From the NCBI RefSeq assembly GCF_009793335.1, contig NZ_WING01000001.1:496001-560000 (forward strand): DNA of 64,000 nucleotides, written 5' to 3'. This stretch comes from Actinomadura sp. J1-007. Lineage in GTDB: Bacteria > Actinomycetota > Actinomycetes > Streptosporangiales > Streptosporangiaceae. The position numbers were made by a program, and so were the translations under genes. This document shows positions 9,984 to 18,171 of the stretch, piece by piece. The stretch's first letter is position 1, and every line of letters begins with the position of its first letter. The notes under the pieces were generated by a model. It was not told the origin of the DNA. It did no database searches and was given only the letters and a program-made list of their open reading frames with translations.

Positions 9984-11102
9984 GTGAAGATCGGCGTGCC
10001 GCGAGAGATCAAGAACCACGAGTACCGGGTGGCGATCACCCCCGCCGGGGCGCACGAGCTCAGCCGCCGCGGCCACGAGGTGTTCGTCGAGCGGGGCGCC
10101 GGGCTGGGCTCGGCGATCCCCGACGACGACTACACCGCCGCGGGCGCCAAGATCCTGGACGGGCCGGACGAGGTCTGGGCCGAGGGCGACCTGATCCTCA
10201 AGGTCAAGGAGCCGATCGAGCCGGAGTACGCCCGGATGCGGGACGGCCAGACGCTGTTCACCTACCTGCACCTCGCCGCCTCGCGGGCGTGCACCGACGC
10301 GCTGCTGTCGGCGGGCGTGACCGCCGTCGCGTACGAGACCGTCCAGCTCCCCGACCGGTCGCTGCCGCTGCTCGCGCCGATGTCGGAGGTGGCGGGCCGG
10401 CTGTCGCCGCAGGTCGGCGCGTACAACCTGATGCGCTCCAACGGCGGGCGCGGCGTGCTCCCGGGCGGCGTGCCGGGCGTGGCGCCGGCGAAGGTCGTGG
10501 TGATCGGCGGCGGCGTGTCCGGCCTGAACGCCGCGCAGATCGCGGTCGGCATGGGCGCCGACGTGACGATCCTGGACGTCAACGTCGACCGGCTGCGCCA
10601 GATCGACGCGATCTACCAGGGCCGGCTGAAGACGCTGGTCTCCAACGCCTACACCGTCGAGCAGGAGGCGCGCGCCGCCGACCTGGTGATCGGCGCGGTG
10701 CTGATCCCCGGCGCGCGGGCGCCCAAGCTGATCTCCAACGAGACCGTCGCGCGGATGCGCACCGGCTCGGTGCTCGTGGACATCGCGATCGACCAGGGCG
10801 GCTGCTTCGAGGACTCGCGTCCGACCACGCACGCCGACCCCACCTACCGGGTGCACGACTCGATCTTCTACTGCGTCGCCAACATGCCCGGCTCGGTGCC
10901 GAACACCTCCACCTACGCGCTGACCAACGTCACCCTCCCCTACACGGTGCGGATCGCCGACCTCGGCTGGCGCGACGCGCTGCGCGGCGACGCCGCCCTC
11001 GCCAAGGGCCTCAACACCCACGCCGGGGCGGTCGTGTACGACCACGTCGCCGAGGCGCACAACCTGCCCTACACGCCGCTGGAGGACGTCCTCGCCGCCT
11101 GA
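9984..11102 (+). CDS. ald: Alanine dehydrogenase
   Basis: NAD-dependent interconversion of L-alanine and pyruvate plus ammonia. The protein has 372 residues from GTG 9984, with GGAGG 7 bases upstream. It begins [20 protein letters not shown] with the substrate-binding Arg/Lys region, and has LFTYLHLA (active-site His), the NAD fold [22 protein letters not shown] with ILDVN acidic end, and [19 protein letters not shown] with the catalytic Asp. The whole family pattern is intact. The preceding 147 bp hold AT-richer sequence around 9867-9910 suitable for a promoter. No Lrp/AldR regulator gene is adjacent. Confidence 0.96.
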   Translation: MKIGVPREIKNHEYRVAITPAGAHELSRRGHEVFVERGAGLGSAIPDDDYTAAGAKILDGPDEVWAEGDLILKVKEPIEPEYARMRDGQTLFTYLHLAASRACTDALLSAGVTAVAYETVQLPDRSLPLLAPMSEVAGRLSPQVGAYNLMRSNGGRGVLPGGVPGVAPAKVVVIGGGVSGLNAAQIAVGMGADVTILDVNVDRLRQIDAIYQGRLKTLVSNAYTVEQEARAADLVIGAVLIPGARAPKLISNETVARMRTGSVLVDIAIDQGGCFEDSRPTTHADPTYRVHDSIFYCVANMPGSVPNTSTYALTNVTLPYTVRIADLGWRDALRGDAALAKGLNTHAGAVVYDHVAEAHNLPYTPLEDVLAA

Positions 11103-11133
11103 TCCGTCCGTTCCGCCCCGTACAGTGGGGCCC

Positions 11134-11724
11134 ATGGGGGAACTGATCATCCTGCGGCACGGCGAGACCGAGTGGAGCCGCGCCCGCCGGCACACCGGGC
11201 GCACCGACCTTCCGCTCACCGAGCGGGGCGAGGAGCAGGCGCGGGCCGTCGCGCCGCTGCTGGCCGGGCGGACGATCGCGCGGGTGCTCGCCAGCCCCGC
11301 CGAGCGCGCGCGGCGCACCGCCGAGCTCGCGGGCCTGCGGGTGGACGAGGTGGACCCCGACCTGTGGGAGTGGGACTACGGCGGCTACGAGGGCATCACG
11401 ACGGCCGCCATCCGCGAGGGGCGTCCGGGCTGGTTCCTGTGGGACGACGGGGTGGTCCCGGGCGACGCCGACCACCCGGGCGAGAGCGTCGAGCGGGTCG
11501 GCGAGCGGGTCGACGCGGTGATCGCGCGGGCGGAGCCGCACCTGGAGCGGGGCGACGTGGTGCTGGTCGCGCACGGGCACGTGCTGCGGGTGCTCACCGC
11601 GCGCAGGCTCGGGCTGGACCCGGCCGCGGGACGGCTGTTCGCGCTCGACACCGGTACCCTGTCCACGCTCGGCACCGAGCACGGCCGCCCGGTGATCGCG
11701 TCGTGGAACGTCCCGCCGCGCTGA
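11134..11724 (+). CDS. Histidine phosphatase family protein (phosphoglycerate mutase-like)
   Basis: The catalytic motif LRHGETEW, with the phospho-accepting His, lies at residues 6-13. The second Arg appears in [14 protein letters not shown], the acid motif in EWDYGGYEG, and the second His in [13 protein letters not shown]. The protein has 196 residues from ATG 11134; GTG 11125 is a possible earlier start. The segment [23 protein letters not shown] is typical of acid-phosphatase-like small-molecule members rather than cofactor-dependent PGAM. Substrate unknown, probably a sugar phosphate. It follows ald by 31 bp and could be co-transcribed. Confidence 0.88.
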   Translation: MGELIILRHGETEWSRARRHTGRTDLPLTERGEEQARAVAPLLAGRTIARVLASPAERARRTAELAGLRVDEVDPDLWEWDYGGYEGITTAAIREGRPGWFLWDDGVVPGDADHPGESVERVGERVDAVIARAEPHLERGDVVLVAHGHVLRVLTARRLGLDPAAGRLFALDTGTLSTLGTEHGRPVIASWNVPPR

Positions 11725-11781
11725 CCGGGACCGGGCGCGCGCGGCGGCCGGGCGCGCCGGAACAGGCGGTCCGCCGTATAC

Positions 11782-11799
11782 GATACCCCTAGGGGGTTG
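11782..11799. promoter_or_regulatory. CsoR-type operator
   Basis: GATACCCCTAGGGGGTTG contains the perfect core CCCCTAGGGG (11786-11795) flanked by AT-rich ends, like published actinobacterial CsoR sites (ATACCCCCTAGGGGTAT type). It lies about 60 bp upstream of the csoR-like gene, which suggests autoregulation. Confidence 0.7.
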
Positions 11800-11854
11800 A
11801 GTAGACCGCGGCGGCCCCGCGGACGCGGCCCCCGGACCGATTGCGAGGACGACG

Positions 11855-12154
11855 ATGGCCACCAGCGAGACCCCGACCCGCGGCTACACCGCCACCAAGG
11901 ACCAGCTCCAGACCCGGCTGCGCCGCATCGAGGGCCAGGTCCGCGGCATCGAGCGGATGGTCGACGACGACCGCTACTGCATCGACGTGCTCACCCAGAT
12001 CAGCGCCGTCCAGGCGGCCCTCGACAAGGTCGCGCTCGGCCTGCTGGACGGGCACGTCCGCCACTGCGTCGCCGAGGGCGCCGAGGAGGGCAAGTCGGAG
12101 GTCATGTCCACCGAGCTGATGGCGGCCGTCGGGCGGCTCATGCGCCGCGGCTGA
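11855..12154 (+). CDS. csoR: CsoR/RcnR-family metal-sensitive transcriptional repressor
   Basis: The protein has 99 residues and is all alpha. The family opening is QLQTRLRRIEGQVRGIERMVDDDRYCIDVLTQ. Copper ligands are placed as in CsoR: Cys42, then His67 and Cys71 (GHVRHC, His-x3-Cys), fitting Cu(I) sensing. The CsoR-like operator upstream supports the assignment. No copper ATPase, copper chaperone or copZ gene is adjacent, so the controlled genes probably lie elsewhere or the repressor is an orphan. The ATG start follows a GAGGACGACG ribosome site. Confidence 0.88.
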   Translation: MATSETPTRGYTATKDQLQTRLRRIEGQVRGIERMVDDDRYCIDVLTQISAVQAALDKVALGLLDGHVRHCVAEGAEEGKSEVMSTELMAAVGRLMRRG

Positions 12155-12719
12155 CCTCCGGGCCGTCCCGGCTCCCGTCCGGCTCGCACGCCGCGCCGCC
12201 GCCGTCGGCCGCGTCGCCGCCCGTGTCGCCGTCCGCGTAGCGCTCCATCATCTCGACCACCGTCGCCCAGCCGTGCAGGAAGTGGGCGCGCTCCTCCTCG
12301 CCGAGCGCGCGCAGGGCCATCCGCAGCGGCTCGATCCGGGCGAGCGCGAACCGTTCGACCAGGTCGCGGTGGTGCCCGGCCAGGCTGACGATCATGCGGC
12401 GCCGGTCGGCCTCGTCGGCGCGCCGGTCGACGAACCCGCCGCGCTGGAGCTCGCCCACGAGCTGGCTGACCGTCGCCGGGCTGAGCGCCAGGTGCCCGGC
12501 CAGCACCCCCACCGGCTGCGGGCCGTGCAGGACGAGCGAGAACAGCACGGGGACGTGCCGGGGCCCGAGCCCCGCCGCGGCGATCCGGTCGAGCAGCCGC
12601 CGCGCCTCGCCGTGCGAGCCCGCGCCCTTCATCCGGCGCGCCATCCGGCCCATGAGCTGGACCATCGTCTCCAGATCGGCCTCGGCCGAGGAGCCGGCGT
12701 CCCGCTCGTCCCCACTCAT
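12138..12719 (-). CDS. MarR-family transcriptional regulator
   Basis: The protein has 193 residues from ATG 12719, whose start codon falls inside one arm of a long inverted repeat. The winged helix is clear: HVPVLFSLVLHGPQPVGVLAGHLALSPATVSQLVGELQRGGFVDRRADEADRRRMIVSLAGH, with the typical DRR wing. The C-terminal tail is Gly/Asp/Ala-rich. It overlaps the end of csoR on the other strand by 17 bp and is divergent from the MFS gene at 12792. Likely a repressor of itself and the efflux pump. An in-frame start at 12755 would place the operator inside the gene and is less likely. Confidence 0.88.
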   Translation of the reverse strand: MSGDERDAGSSAEADLETMVQLMGRMARRMKGAGSHGEARRLLDRIAAAGLGPRHVPVLFSLVLHGPQPVGVLAGHLALSPATVSQLVGELQRGGFVDRRADEADRRRMIVSLAGHHRDLVERFALARIEPLRMALRALGEEERAHFLHGWATVVEMMERYADGDTGGDAADGGGAACEPDGSRDGPEVSRGA

Positions 12720-12776
12720 GCCTTGAAGTTCAACATATTCCGTGGTGCACTGCAAACACGTTGAACTTCAAGGCAT
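12718..12776. promoter_or_regulatory. 17-bp perfect inverted repeat: MarR double operator
   Basis: The arms 12718-12734 (ATGCCTTGAAGTTCAAC) and 12760-12776 are exact reverse complements, with 25 bp between. Each arm also holds its own near-palindrome TTGAA-G-TTCAA, so the region offers two MarR dimer sites. It covers the marR start codon and lies 16 bp before the MFS gene. Confidence 0.8.
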
Positions 12777-12791
12777 TTCTAGGGGGCACCC

Positions 12792-14396
12792 ATGCCTGAC
12801 GACGCGAAAGCCCGCCCGGGGCCCGCCGGGACACGGCCGCCGGGCCCCGAGGCGGGAGCCGGAGCCGGGACCGGGGCGGGGTACCAGGAGCAGTCCGACC
12901 GGCTCGACCGCCGGGTCATCGTGCTCGGCCTGGTGATCGTGTCCGGCACGCTCATGGCGATCCTGGACACCACGATCGTGAACGTGGCGCTCCAGACGCT
13001 CGGCCGCGACTTCCACGCCTCGCTGTCCACCATCCAGTGGGTCATCACCGGCTACCTGCTCGCGCTCGGCACGGTCATCCCGATCACGGGGTGGGCCGTG
13101 GACCGGTTCGGCGGGCGGCGCGTGTGGATGACCTCGATCGTGCTGTTCGTGCTCGGCTCGGCGCTGTCGGGCGCGGCCTGGAACATCGAGAGCCTGATCG
13201 CGTTCCGCGTCGTCCAGGGCCTCGGCGGCGGGATGCTGATGCCGACCGGGATGGCGATCCTGACCATGGCGGCCGGTCCGAGGCGGCTCGGCCGGGTGAT
13301 GAGCATCGTCGGCATCCCGATGCTGCTCGGCCCGGTCCTCGGCCCGATCCTCGGCGGCTGGCTCGTCGAGGACGTCCAGTGGCGGTGGATCTTCTTCGTC
13401 AACCTGCCGGTCGGCGCGGTCGCGCTGGCCCTGGCCTGGTGGAAGATCCCCCGCGCGGGCGGCGAGCACCGCGCGGCCACCCTGGACGTGCGGGGCCTGC
13501 TCCTGCTGCCGCCCGGCTTCGTGCTGCTGATCTACGGGCTGTCGACCGCGAGCAGCTCGGGCGGGTTCGGGTCGCCGTCCACGATCGCGTGGCTCGCGGG
13601 CGGCGCGGCGCTGGTGGCGCTGTTCGCGGTGCACAGCGCCCGGCTCGGCGAGCGCGCCCTGATCGACGTGCGGCTGTTCAGGGACCGGGTGTACGCGACG
13701 GCGGCGGGCGGCGTGTTCTTCGTCGGCACCGCGCTGATGGGGTCGATGCTGCTGATCCCGCTCTACTACCAGCTCGGACGCGGCGAGGGCGCGCTCGCCG
13801 CGGGGCTGCTGCTCGCGCCGCAGGGCCTCGGCGCCGCGACCGCGATGCCGTTCTCGGGGCTGCTCACCGACAAGCTCGGCGCGGGCCGGGTCGTCCCGGT
13901 CGGCGTGGTGCTGCTGGTGCTCGGCACGATCCCGTTCGTCCTGCTGGAGTCGGGCACCTCGTACTGGCTGCTCGGCGCCGCCCTGTACGTGCGCGGGCTC
14001 GGGCTCGGCTGCACGATGATGCCGACGATGTCGGCCGCGCTGACCACGCTCGGCCGGGCCGCCGTGTCGCGGGCGACCGGCGCGCTCAACATCATCGTCC
14101 AGCTCGGCGGGTCGTTCGGCACAGCGCTGCTCGCGGTGATCCTGTCGCGCGAGCTGGGCTCGGGGCTGCCGAAGGCGCCGGGCGGCTCGGGCGGCGGCGT
14201 GGGCGAGATCCCCGCGCAGGTCCGCGAACGGTTCGGGCCGCAGATCGCCGACGCGTTCGGCGGCACGTTCTGGGTCGCGCTCGGGCTGACGGCCGTCCTC
14301 ATCGTGCCCGCGCTGCTGCTGCCGCGCCACGGCGCGTCGGCCTCCGGCGGCACGGCGGACGAGGACGTGCCGGTGAACCTCCCCGCGTCCCACTGA
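12792..14396 (+). CDS. MFS drug efflux transporter, DHA2 (EmrB/QacA) family
   Basis: The protein has 534 residues, as expected for 14-helix DHA2 pumps. Motifs: LDTTIVNVALQTLG in helix 1, QWVITGYLLALGTVIPITGWAVDRFGGRRVW (motif A) and the antiporter motif C region GIPMLLGPVLGPILGGWL. The N-terminal 40 residues are a Pro/Gly/Ala-rich cytoplasmic tail. TAGGGGG is the ribosome site 5 bases before ATG 12792. It is divergent from a MarR gene across a shared inverted-repeat operator, so expression is probably induced by a compound that releases MarR. Substrate unknown. Confidence 0.93.
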   Translation: MPDDAKARPGPAGTRPPGPEAGAGAGTGAGYQEQSDRLDRRVIVLGLVIVSGTLMAILDTTIVNVALQTLGRDFHASLSTIQWVITGYLLALGTVIPITGWAVDRFGGRRVWMTSIVLFVLGSALSGAAWNIESLIAFRVVQGLGGGMLMPTGMAILTMAAGPRRLGRVMSIVGIPMLLGPVLGPILGGWLVEDVQWRWIFFVNLPVGAVALALAWWKIPRAGGEHRAATLDVRGLLLLPPGFVLLIYGLSTASSSGGFGSPSTIAWLAGGAALVALFAVHSARLGERALIDVRLFRDRVYATAAGGVFFVGTALMGSMLLIPLYYQLGRGEGALAAGLLLAPQGLGAATAMPFSGLLTDKLGAGRVVPVGVVLLVLGTIPFVLLESGTSYWLLGAALYVRGLGLGCTMMPTMSAALTTLGRAAVSRATGALNIIVQLGGSFGTALLAVILSRELGSGLPKAPGGSGGGVGEIPAQVRERFGPQIADAFGGTFWVALGLTAVLIVPALLLPRHGASASGGTADEDVPVNLPASH

Positions 14397-14400
14397 CCCG

Positions 14401-14438
14401 GCGGGCCGGGGCGCGCCGACCGGTGCGCCCCGGCCCGC
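14401..14438. terminator. Bidirectional hairpin terminator
   Basis: A perfect 14-bp stem (14401-14414 with 14425-14438) and 10-base loop lie between the convergent ends of the MFS gene and the MpaB-family gene. There is no T-run, as is common in high-GC actinomycetes. Confidence 0.6.
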
Positions 14439-14471
14439 TCCGAGCGCGGCGCGGCGGCCGCGCGGGCGGCG

Positions 14472-15344
14472 CTACGAAGCGATCGACCAGGCGTCCGGGC
14501 CGGCGGCGCGCTCGCGCGTCAGGCGCCGCGCCCGCTGCGCGTCGGGGGTGTAGCGGTAGCGCTCGGGGATGACGTGCGTGGTGCGGTACAGGCCCTTGAG
14601 CGTCAGCGTCGCGGCGAGGTCGGACGTCGGCAGGCCGGGCAGCCCGTACATCCGGCGCGCCCAGCGCGGCAGCGTCGAGACGACGAGCATCCCGACGCCG
14701 GGCGCGGCGAGCTTGAGCGGCAGCAGGTTGCGCGGCACGTCCGGGCTGAACATCCGGCGCAGCCCCTCGCGGGCCTCCTTGCACGCCCAGATCCTGGGCC
14801 GCATCTCCGCGTAGTAGTCCTTCATCTCCGCGACCGACGCGGGAACGTCGGCCGGGTCGAGTCCGACCACGGCGGCGGCGCGGCGCTGCTCGTCGACGAA
14901 CGCGTCGGCGTCGGCGCGCGAGAGCCCGACCCCGGCGCGGCGCGCGACGTCCAGGTAGGAGTCGACCTCGCCCATGTGCACCCAGAGCAGGTTCTCGGGG
15001 TCGTCCACCGGGAACGTCTCGCCGGTGCGCAGGTCCAGGCCGGTGAGCTTCGAGTGCAGCTTGCGGACGCGGCGGCCGACCCGTTCGACCTCCCGGTGCG
15101 TCCCGTAGGTGCGGATCCGCACGAACTCGACCGTCCGCGCGAGCCTGGCCCAGGCCGCGTCGCGGTCCATCAGCTCGGAGTTCTGCGCGGTGCCCCACAT
15201 CGACCGCGGGTGCAGCGCCTGGAGCAGCAGCGCCCGGACGCCGCCGACCATCAGCACCGGCTCCCCCATGACCCGCCAGGTCACCGATCCCGGTCCGAAA
15301 AGGCCGAGGTCGTCGCCCGGCCCCTCGCGCAAGTCCTCGTGCAC
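14472..15344 (-). CDS. MpaB-family (DUF2236) oxygenase-like protein
   Basis: The protein has 290 residues from GTG 15344 with AAAGG 8 bases upstream; an upstream TTG at 15377 is also open. The DUF2236 / latex-clearing-protein type signatures are present: LLLQALHPRSMWGTAQN with the first His, RRVRKLHSKLTG with the second, and LLWVHMGEVDSYL with the third, expected to bind haem or another metal cofactor. Family members include rubber oxygenase Lcp and fungal MpaB. The substrate is unknown. It is convergent with the MFS gene and unrelated to it. Confidence 0.82.
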   Translation of the reverse strand: MHEDLREGPGDDLGLFGPGSVTWRVMGEPVLMVGGVRALLLQALHPRSMWGTAQNSELMDRDAAWARLARTVEFVRIRTYGTHREVERVGRRVRKLHSKLTGLDLRTGETFPVDDPENLLWVHMGEVDSYLDVARRAGVGLSRADADAFVDEQRRAAAVVGLDPADVPASVAEMKDYYAEMRPRIWACKEAREGLRRMFSPDVPRNLLPLKLAAPGVGMLVVSTLPRWARRMYGLPGLPTSDLAATLTLKGLYRTTHVIPERYRYTPDAQRARRLTRERAAGPDAWSIAS

Positions 15345-15456
15345 GTTTCGCCGCCTTTCCCTCCGGCTCCGAGACAACCACGCGGAGCGGAGTAATCAAA
15401 GACTTATTTCCCGGCCATGACGTGTGTCACACTGCCGCCGGGGTGCGAACGCGCTG

Positions 15457-15837
15457 TCACAGGGCCCGGGAGGTCCCCCCGGCCGCGTCCTCCTCGTCGT
15501 CCTCGTCGTCGCCGGGCGGCTCGGTCTGCTCGGCCACCCACGCGAGGTAGTCCATGCTCCCCGCGACCACCGGCGTGGCGATGATCTCCGGAGTGTCGTA
15601 GGAGTGCGACTCGGTGATCAGCGAGGCCAGCTCGTCGAACCGGTCGGACTTGGTCTTGAAGACCACCATCCACTCCTCGGCCGACTCGATCCGCCCCTCC
15701 CACCAGTACGTGCTGGCGATCGGGCCGACGAGCTGCGCGCACGCCGCGAGCCGTTCGTCGACGGCCGCGTGGGCGAGCTCGGCCGCCTCCAGCCGCGAGT
15801 CGGTGGTCGTGGTCACCTGCACGTAGGACGCTGCCAT
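15457..15837 (-). CDS. cutA: Divalent cation tolerance protein CutA
   Basis: The protein has 126 residues. The CutA1 pattern is complete: VQVTTTTDSRLEAAELAHAAVDERLAACAQLV, STYWWEGRIESAEEWMVVFKTKSDRFDELASLI, and SYDTPEIIATPVVAGSMDYLAWV. CutA1 forms stable trimers and binds divalent metal. Its link to copper tolerance is debated and its cellular role is not settled. An acidic C-terminal tail (GDDEDDEEDA) extends beyond the core. GGAAGGAG is a good ribosome site before ATG 15837. Confidence 0.95.
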   Translation of the reverse strand: MAASYVQVTTTTDSRLEAAELAHAAVDERLAACAQLVGPIASTYWWEGRIESAEEWMVVFKTKSDRFDELASLITESHSYDTPEIIATPVVAGSMDYLAWVAEQTEPPGDDEDDEEDAAGGTSRAL

Positions 15838-15904
15838 GGCACGGCTCCTTCCCCCCGTCGCCGATCGTATCCGCGCGGGCCCGGGCGGGCCCGGCGCCGG
15901 GCCG

Positions 15905-17797
15905 TCAGCGGCCGGGGCGGACGACCAGGGCGCTGCCCCCGCCCCTGCGGACCGGCTCGGCCACGGCCTGGACGACCCCGGGCCGGAGGATCTCCAGGGC
16001 CGTGGCGGCGCCGATCACGCCCTGCGGCGGGCCGGGGAACGCCTCCAGCCGGTGCCCGCGCGCCGCGAGCGCCCGGCCGTACCGCTCGATGAACGCGGGC
16101 TCGGCGAACACCTGCGGGGTGTTGCGCTGGGTGGCGCGCGGCGCGGCGAGCGCGGCGGGCAGGTCCATGCCGAGGTCGATCCGGTTGAGCAGGATCTGGA
16201 GCACGGTGGTGATGATCGTAGATCCGCCCGGGGTGCCGAGCGCGAGCCTCGGCCTGCCGTCCTTGAGCACGAGCGTCGGCGCCATGCTGCTGCGCGGGCG
16301 CTTGCCGGGTCCCGGCAGGTTGGGGTCGGGCGGGGAGCCCGGCGCGGGCGGCTGGAGCGTGAAGTCGGTCAGCTCGTTGTTGAGCAGGAACCCGCGGCCC
16401 GGCACGGTGATCCCGCTTCCGCCGAACTGCTCGATCGACACGTTGTAGGCGACCACGTTCCCCCACTTGTCCGCGACGACGAGGTGGGTGGTCTGCGGCC
16501 CCTCGTACGCGAGCGCGCGGGTGGAGCGGCCCGGCGGGACGCACGGGGTGTACGACCCGTCCGGCGAGCCGGGCGCGACGGGGGCGGCGGCGGCCCGGTC
16601 GGGCTTGATCAGGCACGCGCGCTCGCGCGCGAAGCCGGACGACAGCAGCTCCTCCAGCGGCACCGCGACCTTGGCCGGGTCGCCGACGTACCGGCCCCGG
16701 TCGGCGTAGGCGAGCTTGGACGCCTCCAGGTAGTAGTGCAGCGCCCGGACGGGGTCGCGGGAGTCGAGGTGGAAGTTGCCGAGGATGTTGAGCGCCTCCC
16801 CGACCGTGGACCCGCCGGACGACGACGGCGGCATCCCGTACACGTCCATGCCCCGGTACGACACGCGGGTCGGCCGCTTGGACAGGGCGCCGTAGGCGGC
16901 GAGGTCGCGCGGCTCCATCAGCCCCGGGCGCACCTTGCGGGCGGCCTTCGGATCGACGGGCGGCTTGCGGACGGTCCTCGCGACCTCCGCGCCGAGCCCG
17001 CCCCGGTACAGCCAGCCGGGGCCGCGCCGGGCGATCTCGCGGTACGTCCTGGCGAGGTCGGGGTTGCGGAACGTCGAGCCGACGGCCGGAACCTTCCCGC
17101 CCGGGAGGAACAGCTCGCGGGTCGGGACGATGTCGCGGAAGCGCGCCTCGTTCACCGCGGTCTGGTCATGGAACTCCTGGTCGACGACGAACCCCTTGTC
17201 GGCGATGCGGGCGGCCGGCCGCAGCAGCGAGCCGAGGTCGCGCGTGCCGAACCGGCGCAGCGCGCTCTGCCACTGCGCGAGGGTGCCCGGCACGCCGACG
17301 CCGAGCCCGCTCGTGACGGCCTCGTCGAACGGCAGCGCCTTGCCGGTGGCCGGATCGACGAACGAGGTCGCGCTCATCCTCCCCGGGGCCGTCTCGCGCC
17401 CGTCGATCCCGTACACGCGGCGCTTCTTCGCGTCGTAGTACGTGAGGTAGCCGCCACCGCCGATCGCCGCGACGTACGGCTCGGTCACGCCGAGGGTCGC
17501 GCCCGCCGCGATCGCCGCGTCCATCGCGTTGCCGCCCTGCCGCAGCACCTCCAGGGCCGTACGGCTCGCGTCGGGGTCGACCGTGGAGACCGCGCCGCCC
17601 GACCCGGTCGCGACCGGCTGCCGCGACGGCGGCGGGGCGGGCGCGGGCGCGGGTGCCGACGCGTGCGCCGGGCCGGCGAGGGAGGCGGGGACGAGCAGGG
17701 ACGCGGCGAGGGCGAGCCCGGCGACCGGCGCCGTGCGGCGGGGGGCCTTCCGGGACGTCCGGCGAAGGGCACTCCGGGGCGGCGTGTGGGGGGTCAC
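15905..17797 (-). CDS. ggt: Gamma-glutamyltransferase (secreted)
   Basis: An Ntn-hydrolase that cleaves or transfers gamma-glutamyl groups, for example from glutathione. I choose GTG 17797 because AGGAGG lies 4 bases upstream; an in-frame start at 17824 lacks this. The N-terminus is a signal peptide (RR-containing basic region, hydrophobic GLALAASLLVPASLAG, AHA). The large subunit contains GGNAMDAAIAAGATLGVTEPYVAAIGGGGY. The self-cleavage site is before the first Thr of QTTHLVVADKWGN. The small subunit follows with GRGFLLNNELTDF, the RPRSSMAPTLV loop and GTPGGSTIITTVLQ. About 630 residues. Confidence 0.94.
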   Translation of the reverse strand: MTPHTPPRSALRRTSRKAPRRTAPVAGLALAASLLVPASLAGPAHASAPAPAPAPPPSRQPVATGSGGAVSTVDPDASRTALEVLRQGGNAMDAAIAAGATLGVTEPYVAAIGGGGYLTYYDAKKRRVYGIDGRETAPGRMSATSFVDPATGKALPFDEAVTSGLGVGVPGTLAQWQSALRRFGTRDLGSLLRPAARIADKGFVVDQEFHDQTAVNEARFRDIVPTRELFLPGGKVPAVGSTFRNPDLARTYREIARRGPGWLYRGGLGAEVARTVRKPPVDPKAARKVRPGLMEPRDLAAYGALSKRPTRVSYRGMDVYGMPPSSSGGSTVGEALNILGNFHLDSRDPVRALHYYLEASKLAYADRGRYVGDPAKVAVPLEELLSSGFARERACLIKPDRAAAAPVAPGSPDGSYTPCVPPGRSTRALAYEGPQTTHLVVADKWGNVVAYNVSIEQFGGSGITVPGRGFLLNNELTDFTLQPPAPGSPPDPNLPGPGKRPRSSMAPTLVLKDGRPRLALGTPGGSTIITTVLQILLNRIDLGMDLPAALAAPRATQRNTPQVFAEPAFIERYGRALAARGHRLEAFPGPPQGVIGAATALEILRPGVVQAVAEPVRRGGGSALVVRPGR

Positions 17798-18171
17798 GGA
17801 ACCTCCTGGGGAACGCGGCGTCACTACCGTGTCACCGATCCCCGCCCGATGCCAGCGTCGCGCCCTTCATGAAACTCGCCGGTATTAAGTGGCATTCTCC
17901 AAACGGCCATTACGGAAGGAACGCGCGAGCGGCGCCGTGCCTCCGAAAACCCGAAACCGATTCGGCGTTCGCCCAGCGTGAGCGAGCCGTTCCCGTTCGG
18001 CATCGGCGCAGGGGGTGCGCAGCGGATTGGCACGGTCCCATGGCCGCAGTGAGACACCAATCACGGGAAATCATTGCGATTGGCCCCAAACCTGGTGAAT
18101 TCTTAGGGACTTCGATCGGTACCAGCACTGTCTCGCGAACAGCGGCGCGGGGTCAGGCCAGGGGGGCACCT
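17798..18171. other. Intergenic region between divergent ggt and APC permease
   Basis: About 370 bp with clearly lower GC than the flanks in the middle (around 17880-18115). Short open frames here have no family features. It presumably holds both divergent promoters. I see no convincing operator palindrome. Confidence 0.5.

Noticed and set aside
7955..11146. 1063-codon plus-strand open frame spanning several genes
   Set aside because: Covers glycerate kinase, methyltransferase and alanine dehydrogenase in a shifted frame; Arg/Ala/Pro-rich shadow.
12768..14393. Long minus-strand open frame (541 codons) opposite the MFS gene
   Set aside because: Translation is Arg/His/Gln/Ala-rich with no family pattern, a mirror of a high-GC gene on the other strand.
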